The position numbers and the translations under genes are program-made. A stretch of DNA of 64,000 nucleotides from Sweltsa coloradensis. Taxonomy: Eukaryota > Arthropoda > Insecta > Plecoptera > Chloroperlidae. Position 1 is the stretch's first letter. Every line of letters begins with the position of its first letter. The DNA is taken from contig JAMZAV010002178.1 in NCBI GenBank assembly GCA_024449915.1, positions 93,297 through 157,296 of the forward strand, in the 5' to 3' direction. The notes under the pieces were generated by a model. It was not told where the DNA came from. It was given only the letters and a program-made list of their open reading frames with translations, and made no database searches. Below, one piece after another: positions 9,807 to 19,964 of the stretch.

Positions 9807-10157
9807 GGGCCTTTTTCAAATTCCAACTCGACACCTTCTCGAGGTTTTGGCCCGTAAAAAGGGAGTTTCACTCTCTGAAACTATGGCGAAGCTCTGGATC
9901 GTCGTCGGGGGAACCCTTCCCTTTTGACAACCTCCCCGACGGCGACGACAAAGACAACACGGACGGAATGGATGACAACCGACGGAGAAGACTCACCGAC
10001 GTGGGGGAACTCCTGCCCCTCCCCATATCTTGTGACTGTTACTGACCAGCACAGGATGTCCACCCCTTGTCCCCCCGCGTCATCCCTAACGTCCCTCCCT
10101 TCGTCTCGATAAGCCAAGTTGCATAAATATGAGACGTCAAAGCATATCCATCATCAT
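9807..10157 (+). repeat. R1 copy 6 (subfamily A)
   Basis: Full length with small indels. The tail is ATC repeats. Confidence 0.9.
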
Positions 10158-10164
10158 CAAAACC

Positions 10165-10340
10165 CCTTCACCCCCCACGACAAGCGGTATGTTTATTAAT
10201 TTCTTACGTTAAAGTAACCTTTTTAAATTCAAATTTGAAAATTCATAATTATTTATTATCAGAGAATTCGATGGGAACTGAATAACCTTTACTGTTTTGT
10301 GCCCTTACACCCCAATAACTACTAACTCAAAATGGTTTTT
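10165..10340 (+). repeat. R2s short dispersed repeat, copy 1
   Basis: A second short family of about 170 bp, running from CCACGACAAGCG through ATTTCTTACGT, GATGGG.ACTGA and TTACTGTTTTGTGCCCT to an ACTAACTA-type tail. The other copies are at 12040, 12355 and 24165. The short tandem tail suggests retroposition. Confidence 0.7.
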
Positions 10341-10516
10341 TTTGTACACATCCAGAACAGACTTGTTCAGTTGATGTCTGGGCCTAGCTAGTGTTAGGGA
10401 GATCTTGAGATTATCTTTTTATTGGACACGTTTTAAGAATGTATAATAACTCATGTCCTTCGACTTTTAATAAGTATTTCAATATATATATTCGTCTGTT
10501 TCCCTCAAAATTCCAA

Positions 10517-10857
10517 GGGCCATCAAATTCCAACTCGCAACCTTCTCGTGGTTTGCCCGTGATTTGGGGAGTTTTTCTCCCTGAAACTAATTGTGAGCTC
10601 TGGGTCGTCGTCGGGGAACCCCTTCTTGACTACCTCCCCGACGGCGACGACAAAAACACACGGACCGGATGATGACACAGACGGAGACGACCACAGACGT
10701 GGGGGAAACCCTGTCCTCCCCATATCTAGTGGCTGTTCTGACCATCACAGGCCTGTCCACCCCTTGTCCCCCCGCGTCCATCCCTAAACGTCCTCTCTTC
10801 GTCGATATAACCCAAGTTGGCCATACCATATGAGACCTTAGCAATATCCAATCAAAT
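10517..10857 (+). repeat. R1 copy 7 (subfamily B)
   Basis: First of three head-to-tail copies. The mid-region contains short deletions. Confidence 0.9.
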
Positions 10858-11103
10858 CGGGACTTTCCCTTCCCTTTGACAACCTCTCCGACGCGACGAC
10901 ATGACAACACGGACGGATGATGACACAGACGTAGACGAGGACCCTAAAAGGGGAACCCCAGCCCTCACCCATAAGCTTGTGGCGGGTTCTGACCAGCACG
11001 GGCTGTCCACCACCCTTGTCCCCCTCGCGTCATCCCTTACGTCCCTTCCTTCGTCTCGATTAGCCAAGTTGCCATAATATGAACAGTTAAGCAATATCCA
11101 TCA
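10858..11103 (+). repeat. R1 copy 8, 5'-truncated
   Basis: Starts at CGGGGACTTTCCC, directly after the tail of copy 7. Confidence 0.88.
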
Positions 11104-11452
11104 ATCAAATTCCAACTCGCAACCTTCCTCGTGGTTTGGCTCGTGATTAGGGGATTTTTACTACCCGAAACTAATGGTGAGCTCTGGTCGTCGTCGGGGA
11201 ACTTGTCCCCTCCCATTGACACCTCCCCTACGCTACGACAATGACAACATGGACGGATGATGACACCAGACGGAGACGACCACGACGTTGGGGGGAACCC
11301 CTGCCCTCCCCATACGCTTTTGTGGCTGGTTCTGTACCAGCACAGGCCTGTCCACGCCCTTGCCCCTCCGCGTCACCCCTTACGTCCCTGCATCTTGTCC
11401 TCGATTAGCCAAATTGCATAAATATGAAACGTTAGAATATCCAAATCAATCA
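11104..11452 (+). repeat. R1 copy 9 (subfamily B)
   Basis: Third member of the trimer, starting at TCAAATTCC. The tail is CAAATCAATCAATT. Confidence 0.88.
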
Positions 11453-12039
11453 ATTTACTTCTGGCACGTTTCGGAATTCATTGGAATTCCGTTATCAAGA
11501 GATTTAATATTATAACAAAAGGTATTTAGAACATTAACAAAGCAACCCCCAACAAAAGAACGATAGACAAAAGCAGGCCAACAAAATAATTTAAAAGAAT
11601 TAAGAATATGATCATTTAAGTGCTTAGAGGTCATGAACATTCAGCCCTATTGCTTGTTTGTTCATGCTTCTAAGTCCTTGTCATTGAGGAAGAGGCGTCC
11701 CTATTAGTCTGGCTTCGGCGTCTGCACGAGGTGAACCCGTTTCAGCTGACATCGTTGGTCTCACATGGTTTCTCATCAACTGGGAAGGCGTCTCTAGTGG
11801 TTTGGGTTTCGTTCTGTATGGGTTGCCTTATACGAAGTGTTCTGGCTCGTTTACAATCGGGGCACAAAAAGTAACGATCACATACCTCCCTCATGATAAT
11901 CTTCTAAGGGTGAAGCTCCTCCCATTTGTGATGAGTGCGGCGAAGTTTAACTAATAAACACGTTTAAGAAACCTGTACAATATAGTAGTGATAGAAAAGA
12001 TTTTAAATTAAAACCTTCCTCAGAGAAATGTTATCAACA
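11453..12039. other. Unassigned DNA
   Basis: A moderately GC-rich patch at 11700-11850 has no frame I can assign. The end (about 11996-12040) is shared with 24128-24165, so it may be the 5' part of R2s. Confidence 0.3.
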
Positions 12040-12205
12040 CCTCCACGACAAGCGATAATGTTATTAATTTCTTGCGTAAAGTAAACCTTTTAATGCAATT
12101 TGAAATTCATATTATTTAGCAATCAAAAAAATTTGATGGGCACTGACTAACTTTACTGTTTTGTCCCTAAAACCCCACCAACAACTTACTTGTAAGGATA
12201 TCTTC
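12040..12205 (+). repeat. R2s copy 2
   Basis: CTCCACGACAAGCGATAATG start and an ACCAACAACTTACT tail. Its upstream 45 bp are also shared with the copy at 24165. Confidence 0.7.
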
Positions 12206-12354
12206 TTGTTGTTCTTGAGACTCAGGACATCAGGCCGCCATCTGATTTCATAAACAGGCCCTTAATGTCTGCCCGACTAGGTTGTCTTCACATATGTTCC
12301 TTCTTTCAGGTATCAGAGGCCTCACTGAAGTATTGCATATCCAATCAAGCAATC

Positions 12355-12520
12355 AATTCCACGACAAGCGATAATGTATTAATTTCTTACGAAAAAGTAA
12401 ACCTTTTCAAATCAATTGGAAATTCATATATATTAAGCAATCAGAAAATTTGATGGGCACTGATACTTTACTGTTTTGTGCCCTAAAAACCCCAACTTAC
12501 TAACTACTACCTAACTTATT
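12355..12520 (+). repeat. R2s copy 3
   Basis: CCACGACAAGCGATAATG start and a tail of ACTTACTAACTACTACCTAA. Confidence 0.7.
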
Positions 12521-12766
12521 TCCTATGCTTATATGGGGTATCGTATTTTGTATGAGTGCCATGCCAATGTATGCAATCTATTAAATTTCACGCTTCTAGA
12601 TCGCGAGCCAAAGTACGCCTTGTGTGCGTTTAACTTTTAACCCTAAATGTGCACATAAGACGGCGGTAGCATCAACTATTATTTTTTGCAATTACCAAAT
12701 TAAAAATAAAACAATATAATTATCAGCCACACCATAACTCATTTCATTAACTTTTCAATACACACA

Positions 12767-13105
12767 GGGCCATCCAATTCTAACTCGCAACTTCTCGTGT
12801 TTGCTCGTGATTAGGGTAATTCTTCTCCTGAAACTAAGGCGAGCTCTGGGTCGTTCTTCGGGAACTTTCCCCTTCCCTTTGACTACCTCCCCGACGGCGA
12901 CGACATGACAACACGACGGATGAGACACAGATGGAGACGACTCAGACGTGGGAACCTTGCACTCCCCATATAGCTTGTGGCTGTTTCTGACCATCACAGG
13001 CCTGTCCCACCCCTTGTCCCCCGCCGCGTCATCTTTTACGTCCCTCCCTCGTCTCGATTAGCCAAGTTTGCATAAATATTGGAGACGCAAAGCAATATTT
13101 TAATC
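12767..13105 (+). repeat. R1 copy 10 (subfamily B)
   Basis: Near full length with a GGGCCATC head and a degraded tail. Confidence 0.88.
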
Positions 13106-14273
13106 ATCAGATCGGAGCACGTCCTGAGTTTCCTCGCACGGTTCTGGTTGCTTGGTTCTCCCTGCACCAAAGCCGAAAAACTCTCCCCTCATATCGTCTG
13201 GGCCTGCGTGACATCCCTCTCACGCTGACCTCACTGATCCCTACAGCGACCACCCCGTTTATTCCATTCCTGGTATGCACTGGATGTGGGACTTCCGGGG
13301 ACCTACTCGGCGGTGACGAGTTGGTAGATATGGAATCACTAGAGGGCTTGCGACAATCTGCCTCGTCGTATACACAGGCCCTGAGGAGCACGGAACATGA
13401 TCCGGGCTTTTTGTGACGCTCCGCTTTCGTCAGTCAAGGAGATTCCGGGTCCTGACCTAGCCCCATCGCTCTCTAACCGTCGCCACGCTCTGTGGCAATG
13501 TGGGTCCTCTATTCCCGTGATAAACAGGAGGCCCATCCTGCTTGACATTCATGGTGAAGGGAGGGGCTCGGCATAGACGGTTCCGCAGGGTCAATGGTCC
13601 ATGAAACCGCATCACTGGAAAGGCCTAGCCAGCCAACATCCTTGGACTAGATTCGAGGTGGTGTGGCGCCTTCAACAAGAACCTTCTGAGCCGACCCAAT
13701 TTTCCTATTTCATGCAGGTTTGGTCGCCCCAGCCTGTGGCCCGTTGGTGCCTGGTGAGGGGTCCCGCGGGCACATGGTGGTGTCCTGTCGCAGGGCCTAC
13801 CCAAGTGGCATTGGCCCGACTCCTCATAAGGAGCATCTTGGGACGCCCTAGGTTGTCTCTCCGAGATTTGTGTGTCGGGTTCTGGCCCGACAACCCTCCA
13901 CTATCGTTAAATCGATCTGGCTAACTTCGTTTCTCGTGTGGTTAAGAGCACGGTCTAACAGCTAACTAGTCTGCTTTTTAAAGACGGCAGGGCGCCGTCC
14001 TCCGTATGAAGTGGCTCAAAGCCCCGTCTGCAAGTCCGACTCCTTCAAGGAGTATGCTTGGCACCTTGGGCTAGGGACGATAGATGGCTTTGAGTCCAAA
14101 GTGGTGGTGATAGAGAGGCGCTTTGCTCCGTCCTTGATGGGGAGCTCCTCTTCCTGTCAGGCACGGCCCTGTAAAAACCTTCGTTTTTCTTTAGTGACCG
14201 ATAGGGTTTGTACACCCAAACCTAACATTTGTTATTGAATTTTTCTCCTTGGTTTTTAGTATCTAACGGAAAG
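13106..14273. other. GC-rich unassigned island
   Basis: This stretch is clearly richer in G+C than its neighbours and carries several short open frames on both strands (for example 13601-13924 + and 13107-13548 -) with no motif I recognise. It may be the 5' part of a LINE or a decayed gene. No ends or target duplications were found. Confidence 0.3.
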
Positions 14274-14294
14274 GAAGAGCCCATCAGGCTCTTC
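14274..14294. other. Perfect 8-bp hairpin followed by a T run
   Basis: GAAGAGCC, a 5-base loop, then GGCTCTTC, followed by TATTTTTTTTTT. On the + strand it resembles the 3' end of a Pol III-type or stem-loop-terminated transcript. Confidence 0.4.
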
Positions 14295-14897
14295 TATTTT
14301 TTTTTTATCCTTTTGTTTCTCATTATATCTCTAAGAAGTCATTTTGATGTTCCGTCCACATTTATGTTCCTTTTTGTTTCTCGTTTTTGAGAAATATCCT
14401 TTTGGACAATCTCTTATTCTTCCCTATCGTTCATATAAATAAATAATTAATAAAATAAAAACACCACACCACAAAACCCACAACGTTTCACGAGTGACGT
14501 CACAAATACGTCCGTGCAACTCATACAGTCAAGTTGCAAGTTGCCTACAGACAGGTGCAATCAGAGGCTGTGATTAGATACAGTAATCTGGTGGCGAGAT
14601 CTATTGATAAAAGTTTATCGTTTTTTAGAGCTTCTGCCTAAAGTCTGCCTCGATCTTGAATCTCGAGCGATTCAGAACAACCAATCCCTCCTAAGCATCT
14701 AGTTACAAGAAACCAAAATAAAACATACGCATTCTCATTCTTCTCATGAGTGCCCTGTCCAATATGGCCGTATGAAGTAGCCGCTTCGTGTTCGGCCGTG
14801 CCTTTCAATTCACCGTCATATGAAGCTTAACTGGTCTTAAACCGTATGAAATGCGTCTTGTTTTGAGCCGGTCCCAATGGAAGTCTCAAGAGCTGCA
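14295..14897. other. Unassigned DNA
   Basis: Mixed composition with no ORF or repeat I can support. Confidence 0.3.
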
Positions 14898-15231
14898 GGG
14901 CCTTCCAATTCCAACTCGACACTCTCAGCGGTTTGAGCCGTGAGTAGGGAGTTTCACTCCCTTGCAACTATGGCGATCTCTGGGTCTTCGTCGGGGAACC
15001 CCTTCCATTTGACTACCTCCGACGGCGACGACAAAGACAACACGGACCGGATGATTACACAGACGGAGACGACACGACGTGGGAACCCCCTGCCCTCCCC
15101 ATATGCTTGTGGCTGGTTCTGACCTGCACAGGCTGTCCACCCCTTGTCCCCCCCGGTCATCCCTACGTCCCCTCCCTTCGTCTCGATTAGCCAAGTGCAT
15201 AAATATGGGACGTAAGCCATATCCAATCAAT
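14898..15231 (+). repeat. R1 copy 11 (subfamily A), first half of a dimer
   Basis: Preceded by AAGAGCTGCA, which recurs just after copy 12. The two copies therefore sit together between one 10-bp target duplication. Confidence 0.9.
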
Positions 15232-15566
15232 CCATCAAATCCAACTCGACACCTTCTCGCGTTTTTTGGCCCCGTGAATAGGGGGAGTTTCATTCCTGAA
15301 CTAATGGCGAGCTCTGGGTCCGTCGTCGGGGGAAACCCTTCCCTTTGACAACCTCCCCCACGGCGACACAAAGACAACACGGACGGATGATGACACAGAC
15401 GGGACGACCACAACGTGGGGGATTACCCCTGCCCTTCTTATATGCTTGTGGCTGGTTCTGACACAGCACATGCCTCTCCACCCCTTCCCCCCGCGTCATC
15501 CCTACGTCCTCCCTTCGTCTCGATTAGCCAAGTCGCATAAATATGAGACGTAAAGCATATCCCATC
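15232..15566 (+). repeat. R1 copy 12 (subfamily A), second half of a dimer
   Basis: Begins ATCAAATCCAACTC, fused to the tail of copy 11. Its tail ATCCCATCCCC is followed by AAAAATCTG and then the second AAGAGCTGCA. Confidence 0.9.
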
Positions 15567-16290
15567 CCCAAAAATCTGAAGAGCTGCAAAACATGTACAC
15601 ACGCTAAGTGTGAATTTATTAACTTCTATTCTGTTCAGTCAGAAAACTGATTGAACACTATTACTTTTAAATAATAAATGCCCGTGTGTAAAGGTCCAAC
15701 CTTTGGATAGGCTGTTGTCCAGTGAGTTTCTCATTGTCCTTTGGATGTCATAAGTGCAATTAAAGGGTGCTATGGCGAGGCATTGAGACCTTAACTCATG
15801 TAGCACTAGAAAAAGACAGGCCAATGTATAATGTAATAAATGGTCTCCTGTGACCTGTCTAATTTTTCTCAAATGTTCTTTGTGACATTTAATAGATTCA
15901 CAATGTTCATGCTTTTCTTCAAGATTTGCACAATGGATACATGTACATGAGCTTATTGCTCCACTAACACGTTATTGTTCTATAGTGCGAACGATATATT
16001 GCATATAATGCCTCAGTATACGCTTATGCAGTCATGCTGCAGCCAGTTTATCAAGCAAGTAAGTGGGGGGGGGGACTATTAAGGTCCGGGTAGCAATTAG
16101 CGAAAATCTGCGTTTTGCTTCCTTTTTGGTTGCGCCCCCTACACAGAGATCATCAGGGGGGGGGGGGGGGGAAGACACGGTAACTCCTGGTATCCCTTAT
16201 TATATCCTTTATTATGCGCTGGAATTCAGCAGGGGCTCCTTCCAGCCTAATCATTTTTATTTAATGATAAAGTCATTTATGAGTGTTAAT
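15567..16290. other. Unassigned DNA with G homopolymers
   Basis: G runs at about 16064-16073 and 16156-16170. No supported gene. Confidence 0.3.
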
Positions 16291-16299
16291 TAGTCGATA

Positions 16300-16378
16300 C
16301 TTTGATGATGTCTCACTCACTTTGACTTGAAAGATGCATTTTTGAGGTCAATTAACTGATAGTAATTACAGTTTACCC
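16300..16378 (-). pseudogene. Ty3/gypsy reverse transcriptase, second segment
   Basis: Reads NYYQLIDLKNASFK and then stops. It matches the gypsy RT block that normally follows the FDEM motif found at 17041. The R1 trimer 16379-17040 separates the two, and the frame continues across if one CAGTTT copy is removed. Confidence 0.6.
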
Positions 16379-16454
16379 AAATTCCTACTCGACACCTTCT
16401 CGTGGTTTGGCCCGTGAATAAGGGAGTTTCACTCCCTGAACATTGCGAAGCTCT
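16379..16454 (+). repeat. R1 copy 13, head fragment
   Basis: Only the first 76 bp, to GAAGCTCT, joined to the head of copy 14. It belongs to a trimer bounded by CAGTTT on both sides. Confidence 0.85.
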
Positions 16455-16788
16455 ATCAAATTCCAACTCGACACTTCTCGCGTTTTGCCGTGAATAGGTA
16501 GTTTCACTCCCTGAACTAATGGCGAGCTCTGGGTCGTCTGTCGGGGAACCCCTTCCCTTTGACTACCTCCACGACGGCGACGACAATGACAACACGGACG
16601 GATGATGACACAGGCGGAGACGACCACGACGTGGGGAACCCCTGCTCTCCCCATATGCTTGTGGATGGTTCTGACCAGCACAGGCCTGTCCACCCCTTGT
16701 CACACCGCGTCATCCCTTACGACCCTCCCTTCGTCTCGATTAGCCAAGTTGCATAAATATGAGACGTAAAGCAATATCCAATCCAATC
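16455..16788 (+). repeat. R1 copy 14 (subfamily A)
   Basis: Full length with tail CAATCCAATC, running into copy 15. Confidence 0.92.
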
Positions 16789-17040
16789 TGGGTCGTCGTC
16801 AGGGCCTTCCCTTTGACTACCTCCCCGACGGCGACGACAAAGACAACACGGACGGATGATGACACAGACGGAGACGACCAGGACGTGGGGGTACCCCTGC
16901 CCTCCCCATATGCTTGTGGCTGGTTCTGACCAGCACAGGCCTGTCCACCCCTTGTCCCCCCGCGTCATCCCTTACGTCCCTCCCTTCGTCTCGATTAGCC
17001 AAGTTGCATAAATATGAGACGTAAAGCAATATCCAATCCA
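16789..17040 (+). repeat. R1 copy 15, 5'-truncated
   Basis: Starts at TGGGTCGTCGTC after the tail of copy 14. It ends against the gypsy fragment with tail ATCCAATC. Confidence 0.92.
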
Positions 17041-17413
17041 GTTTGTTGACATCTCATCAAAGGTCGGAAGAGGATAGCGTGCAAGTTCAGTGACCGGGTT
17101 CAATGTTTTTTTGAAATCCCCACACAACCGAACTTGGTCGCTATCCCTCTTGCGTACAACAACAATAGGTGTTGCTCACTCCAAATATCTCACAGGTTCA
17201 AGAATTCCTTCTGCTACCTGCTTATTTAACTCTTTTTCCACTGCGTCCCTCAGTGCATAAGGTATAGGATAAGCTTTCTTAAAAACAGGAATTGCGCCTG
17301 CTTTAAGTGTTATGCAAGCTTCGTAATTTTTTATTTCTCCTCCTTCCGATACAAGATTGGGGTACTTAGACTTAATAAGTTGAACAAATTCACTATGATT
17401 TTGTTCGTCAAAC
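17041..17413 (-). pseudogene. Ty3/gypsy reverse transcriptase, N-terminal part
   Basis: Encodes the linker and first RT blocks of a gypsy Pol: ACITLKAGAIPVFKKAYPIP then YALRDAVEKELNKQVAEGIL and EPVRYLE. A TGA follows where Trp is expected, then ATPIVVVRKRDSDQVRLCGD, FKKTLNPVTELARYPLP and TFDEMSTN. The catalytic DD box lies downstream and is not present. R1 insertions bound it on both sides. Confidence 0.9.
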
Positions 17414-17639
17414 CGTCGGGGAACCCCTTCCCTTTGACTACCTCCCCGACGGCGACGACAAAGACAACACGGACGGATGACACAGACGGAGACGACCACG
17501 ACGTGAAGGAACCTTTGCCCTCCTCATTCGCTTGTGGCTGGTTCTGACCAGCACAGGCCTGTCTACCCCTTGTCTCCCCGCGTCATCCCTTACGTCCCAC
17601 CCTTAGTCTCGATTAGCCTAGTTGCACAAATATGAGACA
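17414..17639 (+). repeat. R1 copy 16, 5'-truncated
   Basis: Begins CGTCGGGGAACC and ends at ATATGAGACA without the GCAATATCC tail, directly before copy 17. TCAAAC precedes it and recurs after copy 17. Confidence 0.9.
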
Positions 17640-17640
17640 A

Positions 17641-17984
17641 GGGCCTTCAAATTCCAACTTGACACCTTCTCGCGGTTTGGCCCGTGAATAGGGGAGTTTC
17701 ACTCCCTGAAACTAATGGCGAGCTCTGGGTCGTCGTCGGGGAACCCCTTCCCTTTGACTACTTCCCCGACGGCGACGACAAAGACAACACGGACGGATGA
17801 TGACACAGACAGAGACGACCACGACGTGGGGGAACCCCTGCCCTCCCCATATGCTTGTGGCTGGTTCTGACCAGCACAGGCCTGTCCACCCCTTGTCCCC
17901 CCGCGTCATCCCTTACGTCCCTCCCTTCGTCTCGATTAGCCAAGTTGCATAAATATGAGACGTAAAGCAATATCCAATCCAATC
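17641..17984 (+). repeat. R1 copy 17, reference full-length copy (subfamily A)
   Basis: The cleanest full copy. The order is as follows. A GGGCC head pairs with a later GGCCC. Then come a GTTTCA/TGAAAC hairpin, a GTCGTCGTCGGGG/CCCCGACGGCGACGAC stem, a GGGG-AA-CCCC turn and a GCTGGT-TCTG-ACCAGC hairpin. The ACAGGCCTGT palindrome and a CGTCTC...GAGACG 3' hairpin follow, then GCAATATCCAATC and a CAATC tail. No Pol III A/B boxes and no conserved protein frame were found. The constant 3' end with variable 5' ends resembles LINE-mobilised non-coding retroposons, or the 3' end of an unknown LINE. Confidence 0.92.
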
Positions 17985-18157
17985 AAACAAAGGCCTAAGC
18001 CTAGCCCTACGCTATTTTTGACAGTCGCTTCGCGTTTTGACAAGTGTTTTGTAAGCATCTAGCGCGGAGGACCATAAGAGTGCACCACCTAACGACAAGC
18101 TAACTAATAATTAATTTGCGGGCGCGGGCGCAAAGTTTGAACAACAACGAAACTCAC
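17985..18157 (-). other. Probable intron start of the Harbinger-like gene
   Basis: Starts with the donor GTGAGT (18152-18157, minus). No downstream exon is visible before R1 copy 17. Confidence 0.4.
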
Positions 18158-18381
18158 TTGTCAGTAGTAAACTCGAGCTGGTTTTCGATCTGTTCTAATA
18201 CCAGCAGAACAGATTGTTTTGACAATCGAAAACGAGTTACAAATTCTACGTCGTCCAATTCGTCAAAGTAATTGCGTCGTTCCTTTACTGTTCTTGGACG
18301 TCTTTCTGGTCTTTGAATGAAGTGTATTTTTTCTTCGTCGTCGTCTGTTAAAAACTCAACATCAGAAACAAATCCTGCCAT
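18158..18381 (-). CDS. PIF/Harbinger (HARBI1-like) transposase, first exon
   Basis: An intact 74-codon exon starts with ATG at 18381: MAGFVSDVEFLTDDDEEK, then RPRTVKERRNYFDELDDVEF and RFRLSKQSVLLVLEQIENQL. This is the N-terminal region of Harbinger transposases and their domesticated relative HARBI1, ahead of the DDE nuclease domain. It ends at a good GTGAGT donor, so the catalytic part would be in later exons, but none is found downstream. It may be a truncated transposon or a gene broken by R1. A Myb/SANT protein, the usual Harbinger partner, is encoded at the left window edge, though 17 kb away. Confidence 0.75.
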
Positions 18382-18648
18382 TTAAATATCACCTAGGTCC
18401 TAGGCCAAGACAAAACTGATTTCTCGGTAAAAAAAACTCCTACCAAATATGAATCAGAAAAACAATGGCTGCCTTATTTTATTCTCGAGTTCAGGCCGTG
18501 AACCGTGGGGTCGGTCCCGTTCAGTTGAACTCGAGTTCAGACCGCAGTGAACTCGAGATTAGCGGTAATGAAACGCGCGCTCTCGTTCAAAGAGCCTCAC
18601 GGAGTTTAAACTCGTGAGCTGAACTTGGTGCAACTGGCCCTAAGTCCC
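18382..18648. repeat. Short GAACTCGAGTTC palindromic motifs
   Basis: ACTCGAGTTCAG and its complement recur several times at 18480-18620, between the Harbinger exon and the LINE ORF1. They are possibly terminal repeats of a small DNA element. Confidence 0.35.
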
Positions 18649-19330
18649 CTAATCACGTGCTTGTGTTTTAACCGTGGACGGGTTGAAGGTGTGGTATTGG
18701 CAAGTTTTTGCCTTTAGCTCGGTCGTGACCGCACGGTAGTCGCCTATGGACGTGAGCTTGAGTTTGTGTGAGTCCTTTGCGTTCACAACTGTGAAGTCGG
18801 ACTTGCATAGAGGTTTGATGCATGTGATCACAGTCTGGTAATCAGGAAACTTGTATACCACTACCGGTGTTATACGGATTCGTTTTGGTTGAGGGGTTGT
18901 CTGCGTGTCCATATCGTCGGTACACACATTGTCGGGGTCCTTGGAGCTGCCAGGTACCGATGGATCGGCCAGAGGTGAAAATTTGTTCTGAAGAACAATT
19001 GGCACATTTTTTTGTTGTTTTCCTGGCGTCTGGCGGGGTGCACGGGCAACAAAAGTCTTCTTTTTCTCATCCCTTACGTCCCTCCCTTCGTCTCGATTAG
19101 CCAAGTTGCATAAATATGAGACATAAAGCAATATCCAATCCATCCAATCGGGTTCCTCGATACGAGCACGCTTGTGGATCGCTTGATATGATCGCGCGTT
19201 TCGACCGTCTTCCAGCCATCGTCGGTGCTGGGCACGTTGTTGTGCATGGTCACAAAGAGGGATTGACCCACAAAAACAGAAATAAATAAATTGGGAAGAC
19301 CTGGGTGAGCTTGTTGGGCTGGTCCAAACA
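18649..19330 (-). pseudogene. LINE ORF1 remnant with PRE_C2HC-type region (Jockey-like)
   Basis: The minus frame includes STDDGWKTVETRD, KNVPIVLQNKFSPLADPSV, PKRIRITPVVVYKFPDYQTV and LKLTSIGDYRAVTTELKAKT, then CQYHTFNPSTVKTQARD and a stop. The last blocks match the PRE_C2HC region seen in gag-like ORF1 proteins of Jockey-group LINEs. The zinc knuckles that should follow are absent, so the copy is truncated. An 83-bp R1 fragment (19067-19149) interrupts the linker. Confidence 0.75.
19067..19149 (+). repeat. R1 copy 18, 83-bp copy inside LINE ORF1
   Basis: Only TCATCCCTTACGTCC to the tail CCATCCAATC. No clear target duplication. It lies in frame in the LINE frame. Confidence 0.9.
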
Positions 19331-19960
19331 CTCAGGCGACTAAAAACCTTTGGGAGGGTAAAGCGGGATGAACCCACCACAATTGGGACGACCTGTGCAG
19401 TCAGAACTGCCCCAGGTGACTCGAAAACCGGGGTAAAAACCGACGTGAAGTCGGCTATGTGGCGAACAACGCCCTACGTAGCCCGTGGACTAGTAGGGCC
19501 GGATGGACGTCTTCTTCTTTTTTCTTCTGCCAATTGCTGGGGATTCCTGCCAGAGAGTAATCTTGCGTTCGTCCTCTCTGGCCAGGCGGATCCAAAAGGC
19601 GTAGGCAGCGAGTGGTTCTTCTTCCTCTTCACTTCTTCCTCATGTGCTTTAGAATCACAACTTTGGGTTCAGCTCGGTAAAACCCTTTATCCGTATCTAG
19701 GAGACATGGTCAGTCCAGTCTGTTATGTTATCTATCTCATCATTTATATGTTGAAATGAACTCTCAATTACTTTTGTTTTGGAGACCAAAACTATCGCGC
19801 AGGTGAGTAAGCTAGATGTACCTTGCCCCCTCTGCCAGATATTGTCCTCTTCCCTCAGGACTCCGTGGTTTGTTGCCTCGGACTAATGGTGCTTTCTCGC
19901 CGCTGATGAACCATTCAGATCTTTTGCAGGCTCACTTTGGCCCTCTCTACTGCCCCAACT
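19331..19960. other. Unassigned DNA upstream of the LINE ORF1 remnant
   Basis: Possibly LINE 5' UTR (contains CCTACGTAGCCCGTGG). No further support. Confidence 0.3.
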
Positions 19961-19964
19961 AACC

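Noticed and set aside
10517..11452. Regularly spaced repeats as a CRISPR-like array
   Set aside because: The units are 250-350 bp, are dispersed retroposon copies with degenerate tails, and have no short direct repeats with unique spacers or cas genes.
16385..17029. Recurring minus-strand frames like MTRGDKGWTGLCWSEPATS, seen dozens of times
   Set aside because: They are antisense shadows of R1. R1 is GC-rich with few stops, so two to three frames stay open at once. Frames break freely between copies and no start, stop or motif is conserved beyond the DNA itself.
17641..17984. R1 as a solo LTR or DNA transposon
   Set aside because: No TG...CA ends or terminal inverted repeats, variable 5' ends, variable short-tandem 3' tails and target duplications of variable length. 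These fit target-primed reverse transcription instead.
17641..17984. Hammerhead ribozyme in R1
   Set aside because: I looked for a CTGATGA core with a matching GAAA and cleavage triplet on both strands of the consensus and did not find it.
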